Source: Algoriphagus sp. AGSA1 (GTDB lineage Bacteria; Bacteroidota; Bacteroidia; Cytophagales; Cyclobacteriaceae). Taken from it: a DNA stretch of 64,000 nucleotides. Below the pieces are notes generated by a model, which saw nothing but the letters and a program-made list of their open reading frames with translations, had not been told where the DNA came from and did not search any database. Positions 8,328-16,996 of this stretch are shown piece by piece (the first letter of the stretch is position 1; each line of letters opens with the position of its first letter). Made by a program: the position numbers and the translations under genes. The stretch is taken from the NCBI RefSeq assembly GCF_021390545.1, contig NZ_JAJUWR010000005.1:180496-244495 (forward strand), read 5' to 3'.

Positions 8328-9089
8328 ATGAAAACCAAAAGAACAGCCATTATTACCGGAGCTGGTCAGGGAATCGGCCTGGCCATCTCCGAAAAACTCG
8401 CTGCCCAAAGCGTGAATTTAATACTAAATGACCTGGAAGAAAAACTGATCAGCAAGGCATGTGAGAGGATAAGCCATGTCCATGGAGTAGCTGCAATTCC
8501 CATCTCAGGTGATTCCAGCTCTGAAGAAGTGATTGAAGCAATGATCCAAGCTGCCGTCTCACATTTTGGAACTGTTGATATTATCGTGGCCAATGCCGGA
8601 ATCACGCTATTCGGAGCGTTTTTGGAGTACTCCAGAGCTGATTTCATGGAAGTTACCAGAGTTAATCAAGCCGGTACTTTCTTCCTGGCCCAGGCCGCCG
8701 CAAAAGTCATGAAGGAGCAGCCAAATGGGGGAGCTATGCTTTTGACGTCCTCGGTGACGGCGCATCAAAGCCATGAAAACCTAGCTGCATATGCCATGAG
8801 CAAGGCCGCTATAGAAATGCTGGCCAAAAATCTGGTCCTAGAGCTTGCTCCTTCTAAAATCAGAGTGAACTCGATAGCTCCCGGAGCAACAGTAACCAAC
8901 AGAACCCTACTTGACCCGGATTATGAAAGCACATGGTGCGAAATCACGCCACTCGGCAGTCCGGCAACAGTGTGGGATATCGCAAACGCAGCGGCATTCC
9001 TGGTCTCTGAGGAAGCCAGACATATTACCGGACAAACCCTGATCATCGACGGAGGATGGTCTTGTGTAAGCCCTTCACCTTACACCTAA
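8328..9089 (+). CDS. Short-chain dehydrogenase/reductase
   Basis: A 253-residue NAD(P)-dependent SDR of the classical type. The nucleotide-binding TGAGQGIG is at residues 10-17, NAG at about 89-91, the catalytic Ser lies in LLTSSVTAH, and Tyr155 and Lys159 sit in YAMSK. HITGQTLIIDGGW closes the fold. Its ATG starts three bases after the sugar-acid dehydratase stop, so it is almost surely co-transcribed. A sugar dehydrogenase or 2-keto-3-deoxy-aldonate dehydrogenase role in the same pathway is likely but inferred from context. FabG-like activity is the general alternative. Confidence 0.88.
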   Translation: MKTKRTAIITGAGQGIGLAISEKLAAQSVNLILNDLEEKLISKACERISHVHGVAAIPISGDSSSEEVIEAMIQAAVSHFGTVDIIVANAGITLFGAFLEYSRADFMEVTRVNQAGTFFLAQAAAKVMKEQPNGGAMLLTSSVTAHQSHENLAAYAMSKAAIEMLAKNLVLELAPSKIRVNSIAPGATVTNRTLLDPDYESTWCEITPLGSPATVWDIANAAAFLVSEEARHITGQTLIIDGGWSCVSPSPYT

Positions 9090-9183
9090 AACCATTCAAA
9101 ATCATTGTATATCAGACACATTAAAAGTCATTTATAAATAGATTTGAATCCTAAGTGTGTTAACTTTATAGAAAAACAAAGCT

Positions 9184-9831
9184 ATGAAACACATCACATG
9201 CATTCTGATGGTGGTCTGTATTCTACAGGCATGCCAGCCCAAAGAAACGACTCCGGATACTTTACCGATGAAGGTAGCTATGGCCTATGGCTTTGATAAA
9301 TTTGATGAGGTGAATTCCATCGCATACACCTGGAATGTACAGCGGGACTCAGTGAACGTAATGACAAGGGACTGGAAATGGAATATAAAAGACCGAACGG
9401 TCTATTATGCCACTGCCGACACCAGCTACACGTACAGTTTGGACATGCCTTATGATTCCTTGCCTGAGGCAGATAAAGGATTTATCAATGACAAATACTG
9501 GATGATGTTCCCCTTTCAGTTGGCTTGGGATTCCGGATATGAATATGAGACTGAAGAAAATGTGCCCTCTCCCATAGCTGGCACCAACTCTACCAAACTG
9601 ACAGTTATATACAACACTGCGGATGGTTACACCCCAGGTGACGCATATGACCTATACCTGGATGACAACAACATGATTTTGGAATGGGTATTCCGTAGGG
9701 GCAATGGATCTGAAGGACGGCCCACCACCTGGGAAGAAGTAGAGCAATTTGGCCCTATCAAGCTTGCCACCTCCCACTCAAACCAAGCTGGTCAAAAAAT
9801 CATTTGGTTCACCAATATTTCGGTGAATTAG
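9184..9831 (+). CDS. Hypothetical lipoprotein
   Basis: A 215-residue exported protein. The N-terminus MKHITCILMVVCILQACQ ends in a lipobox (LQAC), so it should be lipidated at Cys17. The mature part is rich in Tyr and Trp and acidic residues (SYTYSLDMPYDSL, YWMMFPFQLAWD), with beta-rich composition; no catalytic motif is visible. I do not recognise the family. It stands alone between the SDR operon and a long gap, with no promoter I can name with confidence. Confidence 0.75.
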   Translation: MKHITCILMVVCILQACQPKETTPDTLPMKVAMAYGFDKFDEVNSIAYTWNVQRDSVNVMTRDWKWNIKDRTVYYATADTSYTYSLDMPYDSLPEADKGFINDKYWMMFPFQLAWDSGYEYETEENVPSPIAGTNSTKLTVIYNTADGYTPGDAYDLYLDDNNMILEWVFRRGNGSEGRPTTWEEVEQFGPIKLATSHSNQAGQKIIWFTNISVN

Positions 9832-10355
9832 AAATTAGGTTTCTATTTTACGTTTTTTTCAAATCAATCCGTGTAGCTCTAGCTTATGGAAAGCCAGGTG
9901 AGATTTTATGTCTTTTTTGATTATGTGCTTTTCTGAAAGTAACTAAGCATCGCAGCTATCTTTCTAAGTGACCCTCATCTTTGCATACGGGCTTGGTGAA
10001 CAGAAAGAAGCAGAAGAGGATTACCTACCAAGGTCATTTTGTTTCCCCTTACTTGAGTGATTGCCTAAAACTCTCTGTTATCAATGCATTCCCGCTTTAG
10101 ACTCTACCCTCCTATCGACTGATCAGTCCGTCCTTACCCTTAGTCGATTGTCCCCCTCACAAAACCCAAAGCAATCCACCTTTAGTAATCAACGAATCCT
10201 CTTCTTTTATATCCATCTAATAGGCCATAGACACCTCTAACATAAATTTCCAAAAGGGGCACAAGAATAAATGGAAAAATGCCTTACAAACTTTAACTTG
10301 AGCTATACTAGTTTATTTGAAAGAGTCCCCAAAGCCTAACTGTTAATAATAAACA
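9832..10355. other. 524-bp non-coding gap
   Basis: No ORF with coding character is visible on either strand, and no tRNA fold, strong hairpin or repeat unit. The sequence is AT-rich with several C-rich pyrimidine runs. It must carry the promoter of the response regulator/kinase pair, but I see only imperfect matches to the Bacteroidota -7 element. Confidence 0.6.
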
Positions 10356-10802
10356 ATGCTCCTAAAACCTATTAAACTCTTACTTGCCGACGACGATGAA
10401 GACGACAGGTTCTTTTTCAAGGATTCACTCTCCAAGCTCCCTGTTCCCACTAAGTTGACTACAGTAGCCAATGGCGCAGAGTTGATGAACCTGCTTTTGA
10501 CTGCAGAAGAAGATTTACCAGATGTCATATTCTTGGATCTGAATATGCCTATGAAGTCCGGTTTCGAGTGCTTTTCCGAAATCATGTCCCATGACAAATT
10601 CAAGAAATTGCCAGTCATTATTTACTCCACCTCAATAGATGAGCCATCGGTCAATAGATTCTATGAGCAAGGTGCTCTTCATTACATCCTAAAGCCCGGA
10701 GAATATTCGAAATTAAAAGATGTGATATTCCGTGGTCTTAGCAGCTTGATAAATAAGTCCGAAAAAACCTCAAAAACAAATTTTGTAATCCAATCCCAGT
10801 GA
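10356..10802 (+). CDS. CheY-like response regulator (single domain)
   Basis: A 148-residue receiver domain without an output domain. The acidic pocket ADDDEDD is at residues 11-17, the phospho-acceptor Asp61 lies in FLDLNMP, and the conserved Lys is in YILKPG. It resembles the Rcp1-type receivers paired with PAS or phytochrome kinases. The last bases overlap the histidine kinase start (GTGA), so the two are co-translated partners. With no DNA-binding domain it probably passes the phosphate on or acts by protein contact. Confidence 0.92.
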   Translation: MLLKPIKLLLADDDEDDRFFFKDSLSKLPVPTKLTTVANGAELMNLLLTAEEDLPDVIFLDLNMPMKSGFECFSEIMSHDKFKKLPVIIYSTSIDEPSVNRFYEQGALHYILKPGEYSKLKDVIFRGLSSLINKSEKTSKTNFVIQSQ

Positions 10803-13243
10803 AAACAACTATGGCAGATCAAAGTGCAGCATTCCCAATTGGAGGCGGTGAAATGGGGCAATTAATCAGAGAAAAGGATTGGGGAGAGACTATTTTGGGG
10901 CCGATAGATTCTTGGCAGCAAAGCCTTAAAACAACCATCAACATACTTTTAGCATCCAAATTCCCAAAGTTTCTCTGGTGGGGTTCAGAATTGACCTGCT
11001 TTTACAATGATGCCTACCGACCTAGTTTAGGTGACCAGGGTAAACACCCCAACATACTTGGAAAAGGAGGTGAAGAATCCTGGTCAGAAATATGGCATAT
11101 CATCAAACCTCTAATGGATCAGGTTTTAGAAGAGGGAGAATCCCTGTTTTTCGAGAATTTATTGGTCCCGATCTATAGAAATGGACACATAGAAGACGTC
11201 TATTGGACTTTTAGTTATAGTCCAGTCCGAGACGATTCCGCACAAATCGCGGGAATTTTGGTAACCTGTGTGGAAACTACTGCTGAAGTATTGCTAAAAA
11301 GAAAACTTGAAGACAGTGAGCGAAAACTCAGGCTGATTATTCAGCAGGCTCCTGCATCCATAGCAACTTTTAAAGGGTCAGAATATATAACGGATATAGC
11401 AAATGCCAATGCCTTAGTCCTATGGGGAAAGACAGCCGATGAGGTAAAAAACAAGCCTATTCTTGAAGCTGTTCCAGAATTGAAGGAACAAGGAATCAAG
11501 GAATTGCTTGATGATGTATATAATACAGGTAAAAGATTCGCCGCATCTGAAATGCCCGTAAAGCTGATGCGGGATGGAAAGCTGACAACACTCTACCTTA
11601 ATTTCAGTTACGAAGCACTCTATGATACCAACAGGGAAATAGACGGAATCATAACTATAGGACATGATGTCACAGAGCAGGTTTTGGCCCATAAAAAAAT
11701 CGAAGCCAACGAGGAGAAGCTCACTATGGTCATCGATGCCTCAGAACTTGGTACTTATGATTATAACTTTAAAACAAACAGCCTTGATACTTCTAAAAGG
11801 CTGCAGGATATTTTTGAATTTTCACGGGGTCAACTAAGCCAAAATGATTTTTTAAGTAAAATTCACCCCAAGGATATGGAATTACGGAAAAAGGCCTTTG
11901 AGAAAGCCTTTTCTCGTGATGGTAATCTGCATTACACCTGCCGGGTTCTTCACTCAAGTTCCAAAATCAAATGGATAGAAATTAAAGGCAAGGTTCATTT
12001 TGATGAACGCAGAAAACCCCATAAAGTCCTGGGAACTGTACGGGACATTACTGAAGACAGGATCAACAGACAAAAATTAGAAGATAGCGAGCAGAAATTC
12101 AGACTCTTGGCCAATTCCCTCCCCCAACATATCTGGACTGCCGATCCTGAAGGCAAGCTGAATTATTTCAATCAATCCGTGTATGAATTCTCTGGGTTCA
12201 CCCCAGCACAATTAGATCAGGAAGGATGGCTCACCATCGTCCATCCGGATGATAGAGAGGAAAACCTCAAAGCATGGAACAACTCAATACAGTCCGGAAA
12301 AGACTTCCTTTTTGAACATAGGTTTAGAAAATACGACGGTTCCTATAGATGGCAATTGAGCCGCGCCAGACCTCAACTCAATCAGGATGGGGATATACAG
12401 ATGTGGGTAGGTTCCAGTACGGATATTCATGACCAAAAAGAATTCACTAATGAACTAGAGCGCCTAGTAGTGGAGCGTACTGAAGAACTGGCACAGAAGG
12501 TTAAAGACCTGGCAAGTATGAATAAGGAGCTTCAATCTTTTGCCTATATATCAAGCCATGATCTGCAAGAACCTCTTCGAAAAATCCAGACTTTTTCAAG
12601 CCTGCTTTTAGAACATGAGTACGACAACCTCACCGATGACGGAAAGGAGTACTTCAAGAGAATGCAGAATGCGGCCAAGCGTATGCAGGCTTTGATAAGT
12701 GATTTACTTGCCTATTCCCGCACTTCTATTTCAGAACGGAAGTATGAGCCCACAGACCTTAATAAACTAGTTCAAGAGGTAAAAACCGATCTCAAAGAAG
12801 AGCTTACCCAATACAATGCGGTCATAGAATCCGACAAGCTTTGCACACTTAATATCATCCCCTTCCAATTCCGGCAGCTTTTACAAAACCTAATCAGTAA
12901 TTCACTCAAATTTTCCACCAAAGAACGCCAAACTCATATAGCTATTGCCAGCGAAAAGAGACTAGGGGAGGAATTTGAGATCGCTCGCCTTTCACCTTCT
13001 ACTACTTACTGCCATATCCGTATTTCAGACAATGGGATAGGTTTTGATCAAAAATATCATGAACGGATTTTCGAACTATTCCAGCGGCTACACGGAAAAG
13101 ATGTTTTTCAGGGGACAGGGATAGGGCTTGCCATCGTGAAGAAAATAGTAGAAAACCATCATGGTTTTATTACTGCTAAAGGTGAACCTAATCAAGGGGC
13201 AACTTTTGATATTTATCTTCCCGAAAATAAATCCTCCAGTTAA
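10799..13243 (+). CDS. Multi-PAS sensor histidine kinase
   Basis: An 814-residue soluble kinase with no membrane segment. About four PAS/PAC units fill residues 20-570 (for example GIITIGHDVTEQ, GTVRDITEDR and WVGSSTDIHDQKEF at their ends). A short coiled coil (ELERLVVERTEELAQKVKDL) leads to the HisKA box SSHDLQEPLRK with phospho-acceptor His587, then the N box (NLISNSLKFS), DNGIGFD and GTGIGLAIVKK of the ATPase domain. The first start is a GTG overlapping the regulator stop by 4 bp; an ATG at 10811 gives MADQSAAF and is equally possible. The signal sensed is unknown; the PAS domains imply a cytoplasmic cue such as redox state or a ligand. Confidence 0.93.
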   Translation: MKTTMADQSAAFPIGGGEMGQLIREKDWGETILGPIDSWQQSLKTTINILLASKFPKFLWWGSELTCFYNDAYRPSLGDQGKHPNILGKGGEESWSEIWHIIKPLMDQVLEEGESLFFENLLVPIYRNGHIEDVYWTFSYSPVRDDSAQIAGILVTCVETTAEVLLKRKLEDSERKLRLIIQQAPASIATFKGSEYITDIANANALVLWGKTADEVKNKPILEAVPELKEQGIKELLDDVYNTGKRFAASEMPVKLMRDGKLTTLYLNFSYEALYDTNREIDGIITIGHDVTEQVLAHKKIEANEEKLTMVIDASELGTYDYNFKTNSLDTSKRLQDIFEFSRGQLSQNDFLSKIHPKDMELRKKAFEKAFSRDGNLHYTCRVLHSSSKIKWIEIKGKVHFDERRKPHKVLGTVRDITEDRINRQKLEDSEQKFRLLANSLPQHIWTADPEGKLNYFNQSVYEFSGFTPAQLDQEGWLTIVHPDDREENLKAWNNSIQSGKDFLFEHRFRKYDGSYRWQLSRARPQLNQDGDIQMWVGSSTDIHDQKEFTNELERLVVERTEELAQKVKDLASMNKELQSFAYISSHDLQEPLRKIQTFSSLLLEHEYDNLTDDGKEYFKRMQNAAKRMQALISDLLAYSRTSISERKYEPTDLNKLVQEVKTDLKEELTQYNAVIESDKLCTLNIIPFQFRQLLQNLISNSLKFSTKERQTHIAIASEKRLGEEFEIARLSPSTTYCHIRISDNGIGFDQKYHERIFELFQRLHGKDVFQGTGIGLAIVKKIVENHHGFITAKGEPNQGATFDIYLPENKSSS

Positions 13244-13443
13244 TCATATACCATAAATTTAAATAAGATGCAATAACCGAGCAGAAGGAAGGGATCTCTT
13301 AAATTCCGGACACCGCACAGGAAGACCTATTGAAAAACAACCAATAAATCCTTGAAATCGCCACGACTAAAATCAATATTAGACACATGAAATCGAGCCT
13401 ACCAGCAGATAAGTGTGACCATTGAAAGACAAATTATATACCC

Positions 13444-14958
13444 ATGAAAAACCCCGAAAAATTAAGCCGTAGAGACTTTGTCGGTACAGCGGCATCAATC
13501 GCCGCGTCGATTTCCATTGTTCCTTCCCATGTTATTGCAGGTCTAGGAAAAGTCCCTCCATCTGATCAGATCACGTTAGCGAATATTGGATGCGGCACCC
13601 AAGGACTCAGGGAAATGGGAGAGCTACTTCAAAACCCTAAAGTGCGCATAGTCTCTGTATGTGATGTGAATAAATATAGTGAAGACTACATTGATTGGTC
13701 CCCCTATGGCATCAGGGACAATATTCGCACCGTATTGGGAGATGATAATTGGTGGCATAATACAAAAGGGATACCTGGAGGAAGAGACGTGGGAAAAACC
13801 TATGTAGATCGGTTTTATGAAAAAAACAGTCCAGCTGGAAGCAAAAACAGCTGCACGTCATATGAAGACTTCCGTGAACTTTTTGCAAAAGAAAAGGACA
13901 TAGATGTGGTCAAAATCATGACTCCGGATCATACCCATGCCTCTATCGCTCTGGCCGCCATGGACCGAGGGATACATGTGGTCACTCACAAACCTATTTC
14001 CAACAGGCTCTTGGAAGGCAGAAAAGTCATTGAAAAAGCAAAATCAAGCGGTGTAATCACGCATTTACTGGCTTGGTCTGACCGCCCGGAATATCGACAG
14101 ATCAAAGCCTGGATAGATGAAGGACTGATCGGAGAACTGAAAGAAATCCACAACTGGTCTTATCGGCCTGTATGGCAACAATGGACTAAACGCCCCACTG
14201 GGAGTGAAACCATTCCGGAAGGATTCAACTGGGATCTTTGGCTAGGGCCGGTACCCGAAATGGAGTATCATAAAAACTACACCCACAACGTCTTCCGGGG
14301 ATGGTATGACTTCGGAGGGGGATCCGTGGCAGACATGGGACATTATAGCCTTTTCCCCCTATTTGAAACCCTAGGAATCAGTAATTCTCCAATCAGTGCA
14401 AAAGCCTATGGAACAACCACTCGCGAAGAAGTAAACGGTGTCTATGAATGGGTGAAAAATGATGTGGCATTTCCCGCAAGCTGCATGATCAAATGGAAAT
14501 TCCCCCAACAGGCTAGTCTTTCACCTTTTGACCTGTTCTGGTATGATGGAGGCATGAAACCATTTGCCCCATTAGAGCTGGAAATGGAGGAAAAAGACAC
14601 TCCCGATGAGGGTCTGATGCTGGTAGGGACTAAAGGAAAAATCCTTGGGGGATTCCGTGGAGAAAACCCGGTTTTACTACCAGAGACCAAAATGACATCA
14701 AGACCATCTTCGGAAAGGATTGATTCCAGTAAAATTGAGAGACACAGTACAGCCTGGGTGGATGCTATCCAGTCCGGGACTCAAACACCAGGAAGTTTTA
14801 CCCGTGCTCAGACCATTACTGATACAGTCAATCTGGGTGCAGTTGCCTTACGGTCAGGAAAAAAAGTTGATTTTGATCCCTCTGCTCTGAAAATCACCAA
14901 TGACAAGGAAGCCCATAAATTCCTTTCGAGAGATTACCGAAAAGGCTGGGAAATATAG
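13444..14958 (+). CDS. Tat-exported Gfo/Idh/MocA oxidoreductase
   Basis: A 504-residue NAD(P)-dependent oxidoreductase. The N-terminus has a twin-arginine signal (SRRDFVG, Arg9-Arg10, then an alanine-rich hydrophobic stretch), so it should be exported folded with its cofactor. The Rossmann pattern follows in NIGCGTQGLREM, and VTHKPISNRL holds the conserved active-site Lys region. The length exceeds that of classic 350-residue members, as is usual for the Bacteroidota/Planctomycetota secreted branch with a longer C-terminal domain. The next gene is a Tat-exported sugar isomerase-like protein 67 bp downstream. Substrate unknown, probably a sugar or sugar derivative. Confidence 0.9.
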   Translation: MKNPEKLSRRDFVGTAASIAASISIVPSHVIAGLGKVPPSDQITLANIGCGTQGLREMGELLQNPKVRIVSVCDVNKYSEDYIDWSPYGIRDNIRTVLGDDNWWHNTKGIPGGRDVGKTYVDRFYEKNSPAGSKNSCTSYEDFRELFAKEKDIDVVKIMTPDHTHASIALAAMDRGIHVVTHKPISNRLLEGRKVIEKAKSSGVITHLLAWSDRPEYRQIKAWIDEGLIGELKEIHNWSYRPVWQQWTKRPTGSETIPEGFNWDLWLGPVPEMEYHKNYTHNVFRGWYDFGGGSVADMGHYSLFPLFETLGISNSPISAKAYGTTTREEVNGVYEWVKNDVAFPASCMIKWKFPQQASLSPFDLFWYDGGMKPFAPLELEMEEKDTPDEGLMLVGTKGKILGGFRGENPVLLPETKMTSRPSSERIDSSKIERHSTAWVDAIQSGTQTPGSFTRAQTITDTVNLGAVALRSGKKVDFDPSALKITNDKEAHKFLSRDYRKGWEI

Positions 14959-15025
14959 GCACATTAATAAGGCTCAAGTAGCTGTAAATATTTAATTTTC
15001 TATTTAGTCATTAACCTAACCCAAT

Positions 15026-16006
15026 ATGAACAACAGAAGAAACTTCCTCAAATCGGCCAGCCTAGCCACGGCAGCTATTAGCCTAGGGATTCCCCATCTG
15101 GGGTTTTCCGCAAGAAGGTCAGACCCTCTCTTTAAAATTTCCCTTGCAGAATGGTCTCTGAACAAGCAGCTTTTCTCCGGAAAGATGGATCATCTCGACT
15201 TCCCTATCCTGACGAAAAAAGCCGGTATAGATGCTGTAGAGTATGTCAATCAGTTTTTTATGGACAAAGCCAAAGACATGGCTTATTTGAAGGAAATGAA
15301 AACCCGGGCTGAAGGCGAAGGAGTAAGGTCGGTTCTCATCATGTGTGACGGGGAAGGAATGCTAGGAGCATCTACCAAAGAAGAAAGAAGCCAAACCGTC
15401 GAAAAACATAAAAAATGGGTAGAAGCCGCCATGTTCCTCGGCTGTCACTCCATCCGTGTGAACGCTTATTCCGCAATTCCTTGGAGCACCTCTCCGGCAG
15501 ATTATAAACAGGCAAGTGACCTCGCCAGTGCCGGCCTGCATGAACTATGCGAATTTGCCGATGACTATGATATCAATGTGTTAATAGAAAATCACGGAGG
15601 ATTTTCAAGTAATGGGGAATGGTTGTCTGAGATGATCGAAAAGGCTGACCATCCAAGAGCAGGTAGTCTGCCGGATTTTGGTAATTTCCGGATAGCAACA
15701 GAAGATGGAAAGTCCATTTCCTATGATTCATATAGAGGTGTGGATGAATTGATGCCCCAGGCTAAAGGTGTCAGCCTCAAACCAAAGGTTTGGGACGACT
15801 ATGGAAATGAATCCGCCCTGGACTACTCCAAAATGATGAAGATAATACTACTTCATGATTTCCATGAATACGTCGGTATAGAACATGGTGAGGAAGGAAG
15901 GGAATGGGAAAGCATCAAAGAAATTAAAACAGAGCTTGAAAAAGTAAGAAGCCAGCTTTCTGAAAATACGGCTTGGGCTCGTATGAATTCAGATTATATG
16001 ACTTAA
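15026..16006 (+). CDS. Tat-exported sugar phosphate isomerase/epimerase-like TIM barrel
   Basis: A 326-residue protein of the xylose-isomerase-like TIM-barrel family (hydroxypyruvate isomerase type). It starts with a twin-arginine-like signal (NNRRNFLKSASLATAA). The barrel shows metal-site motifs VLIENHGGFSSNG, SLPDFGNF and YVGIEHGEEG, which supply Glu, Asp and His ligands. It sits just downstream of the secreted Gfo/Idh/MocA oxidoreductase, a pairing common in Bacteroidota for carbohydrate or inositol-like turnover. Exact reaction unknown. Confidence 0.85.
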   Translation: MNNRRNFLKSASLATAAISLGIPHLGFSARRSDPLFKISLAEWSLNKQLFSGKMDHLDFPILTKKAGIDAVEYVNQFFMDKAKDMAYLKEMKTRAEGEGVRSVLIMCDGEGMLGASTKEERSQTVEKHKKWVEAAMFLGCHSIRVNAYSAIPWSTSPADYKQASDLASAGLHELCEFADDYDINVLIENHGGFSSNGEWLSEMIEKADHPRAGSLPDFGNFRIATEDGKSISYDSYRGVDELMPQAKGVSLKPKVWDDYGNESALDYSKMMKIILLHDFHEYVGIEHGEEGREWESIKEIKTELEKVRSQLSENTAWARMNSDYMT

Positions 16007-16056
16007 ACAACAATGCGGTTTTTATAGTGGAAGACATAGAGTCCCCAGCAGAAAAA

Positions 16057-16100
16057 ACTTCCTGACTTATCATGTCGAAAAGAACAGGAAGTTATATTTT
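16057..16100 (+). terminator. Inverted repeat / weak terminator after the isomerase
   Basis: AACTTCCTG (16057-16065) and CAGGAAGTT (16085-16093) form a perfect 9-bp stem with a 19-base loop, followed by ATATTTT. It lies between the isomerase stop and the VOC gene start. Confidence 0.55.
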
Positions 16101-16105
16101 CGTCA

Positions 16106-16492
16106 ATGAAACAACAACTCGGACAAATTGCAATTTTAGTAAGAGATTATGATGAGGCCATAGAATATTATACCCAAACACTGGGATTTGAACTGATTGA
16201 AGACACTCACCTAAGTGATGTGAAACGCTGGGTTAGGGTCTCGCCCCCGGGCTCCTCCTGCCACTTGCTGTTGGCCAAAGCCGCTGATGAACTGCAGAGA
16301 AACCAGATCGGATTTCAGTCCGGAGGGAGGGTGTTTTTGTTTTTATACACGGATGATTTCTACCGTGACTACCACAACTATACCGCCAAAGGCGTGGAAT
16401 TTATCCGGGAACCTTCAGAAGAGGCCTTTGGAACGGTTTCCGTATTCAAGGATCTGTATGGCAATCTTTGGGATTTTATAGAGAGGAAATGA
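16106..16492 (+). CDS. VOC-family (glyoxalase/bleomycin-resistance fold) protein
   Basis: A 128-residue single-domain vicinal-oxygen-chelate protein. It has the two beta-alpha-beta-beta-beta repeats: QLGQIAILVRDYDEAIEYY TQTLGFEL at the start, then FLFLYTDDFYRDY and SVFKDLYGNLWDFIE at the end. Members may be lyases, dioxygenases or binding proteins; no specific substrate can be read. Start ATG at 16106. It is a free-standing gene just after a terminator-like inverted repeat. Confidence 0.85.
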   Translation: MKQQLGQIAILVRDYDEAIEYYTQTLGFELIEDTHLSDVKRWVRVSPPGSSCHLLLAKAADELQRNQIGFQSGGRVFLFLYTDDFYRDYHNYTAKGVEFIREPSEEAFGTVSVFKDLYGNLWDFIERK

Positions 16493-16553
16493 TTCAATCG
16501 ATCTTTTTGATCTCCAATTCAGTAAATTGAAATATTAAGAGATATACCATAAA

Positions 16554-16796
16554 ATGAATTCAGAATCCAACTCCCAACCCAACAACCCTCTCCACGGCAT
16601 CAAACTCGCTGATATAGTGAATCATCTGGTAGAGTTCTACGGCTGGGAAGAACTTGGCGAAAGAATCAACATTCGCTGCTTTACCCATGATCCCTCGATC
16701 AATTCCAGCTTAAAATTTCTTCGAAAAACCCCCTGGGCCAGAGAGCGGGTGGAAGGGTTATACTTAAAATCTTTGCGTGACGCTAAAAAGAAGTGA
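16554..16796 (+). CDS. VF530 family (DUF2132) small protein
   Basis: An 80-residue protein matching the VF530/DUF2132 family almost throughout: [41 protein letters not shown] and [16 protein letters not shown]. The family is small, helical and annotated as DNA-binding by structure; its cellular role is not established. Start ATG at 16554 precedes a short polar lead (NSESNSQPN). It follows the VOC gene by about 60 bp. Confidence 0.88.
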   Translation: MNSESNSQPNNPLHGIKLADIVNHLVEFYGWEELGERINIRCFTHDPSINSSLKFLRKTPWARERVEGLYLKSLRDAKKK

Positions 16797-16808
16797 GTTA
16801 AGTTATTA

Positions 16809-16937
16809 AGCCACGAAGATCACAAAGAAGACACAAAGACAAGTCTGAAGACTTTAGCCCGAACCAATGCAATCCCACGCCAACACACGGCACAATTAAA
16901 TTGCCCCTCTGCAAAACTTTGCGCCCTTTGCGTCCAA
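16809..16937. repeat. Imperfect inverted repeat, CACGAAG / CTTTGCG type
   Basis: The left half carries CCACGAAGATCACAAAG (from about 16811) followed by ACACAAAGAC. The right half carries ACTTTGCGCCCTTTGCGTCC (about 16916-16935), roughly the same pattern in the opposite orientation. Together they frame about 80 bp of non-coding DNA between VF530 and the dnaN terminator. Strings of this kind (cacgaag...cacaaag) are scattered in many Bacteroidota genomes. Confidence 0.5.
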
Positions 16938-16943
16938 AACAAC

Positions 16944-16974
16944 AAAAAAACCCGAAGTGCTCCCCGGGCTTTTC
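16944..16974 (-). terminator. Intrinsic terminator after dnaN
   Basis: Read on the minus strand, AAAAG then CCCG pairs with CGGG across a GGGAGCACTT loop, followed by seven T residues (16944-16950 on the plus strand are A). It stands 23 bp beyond the dnaN stop. Confidence 0.75.
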
Positions 16975-16996
16975 GTTTTATAGTCTGTGTGGTTAT

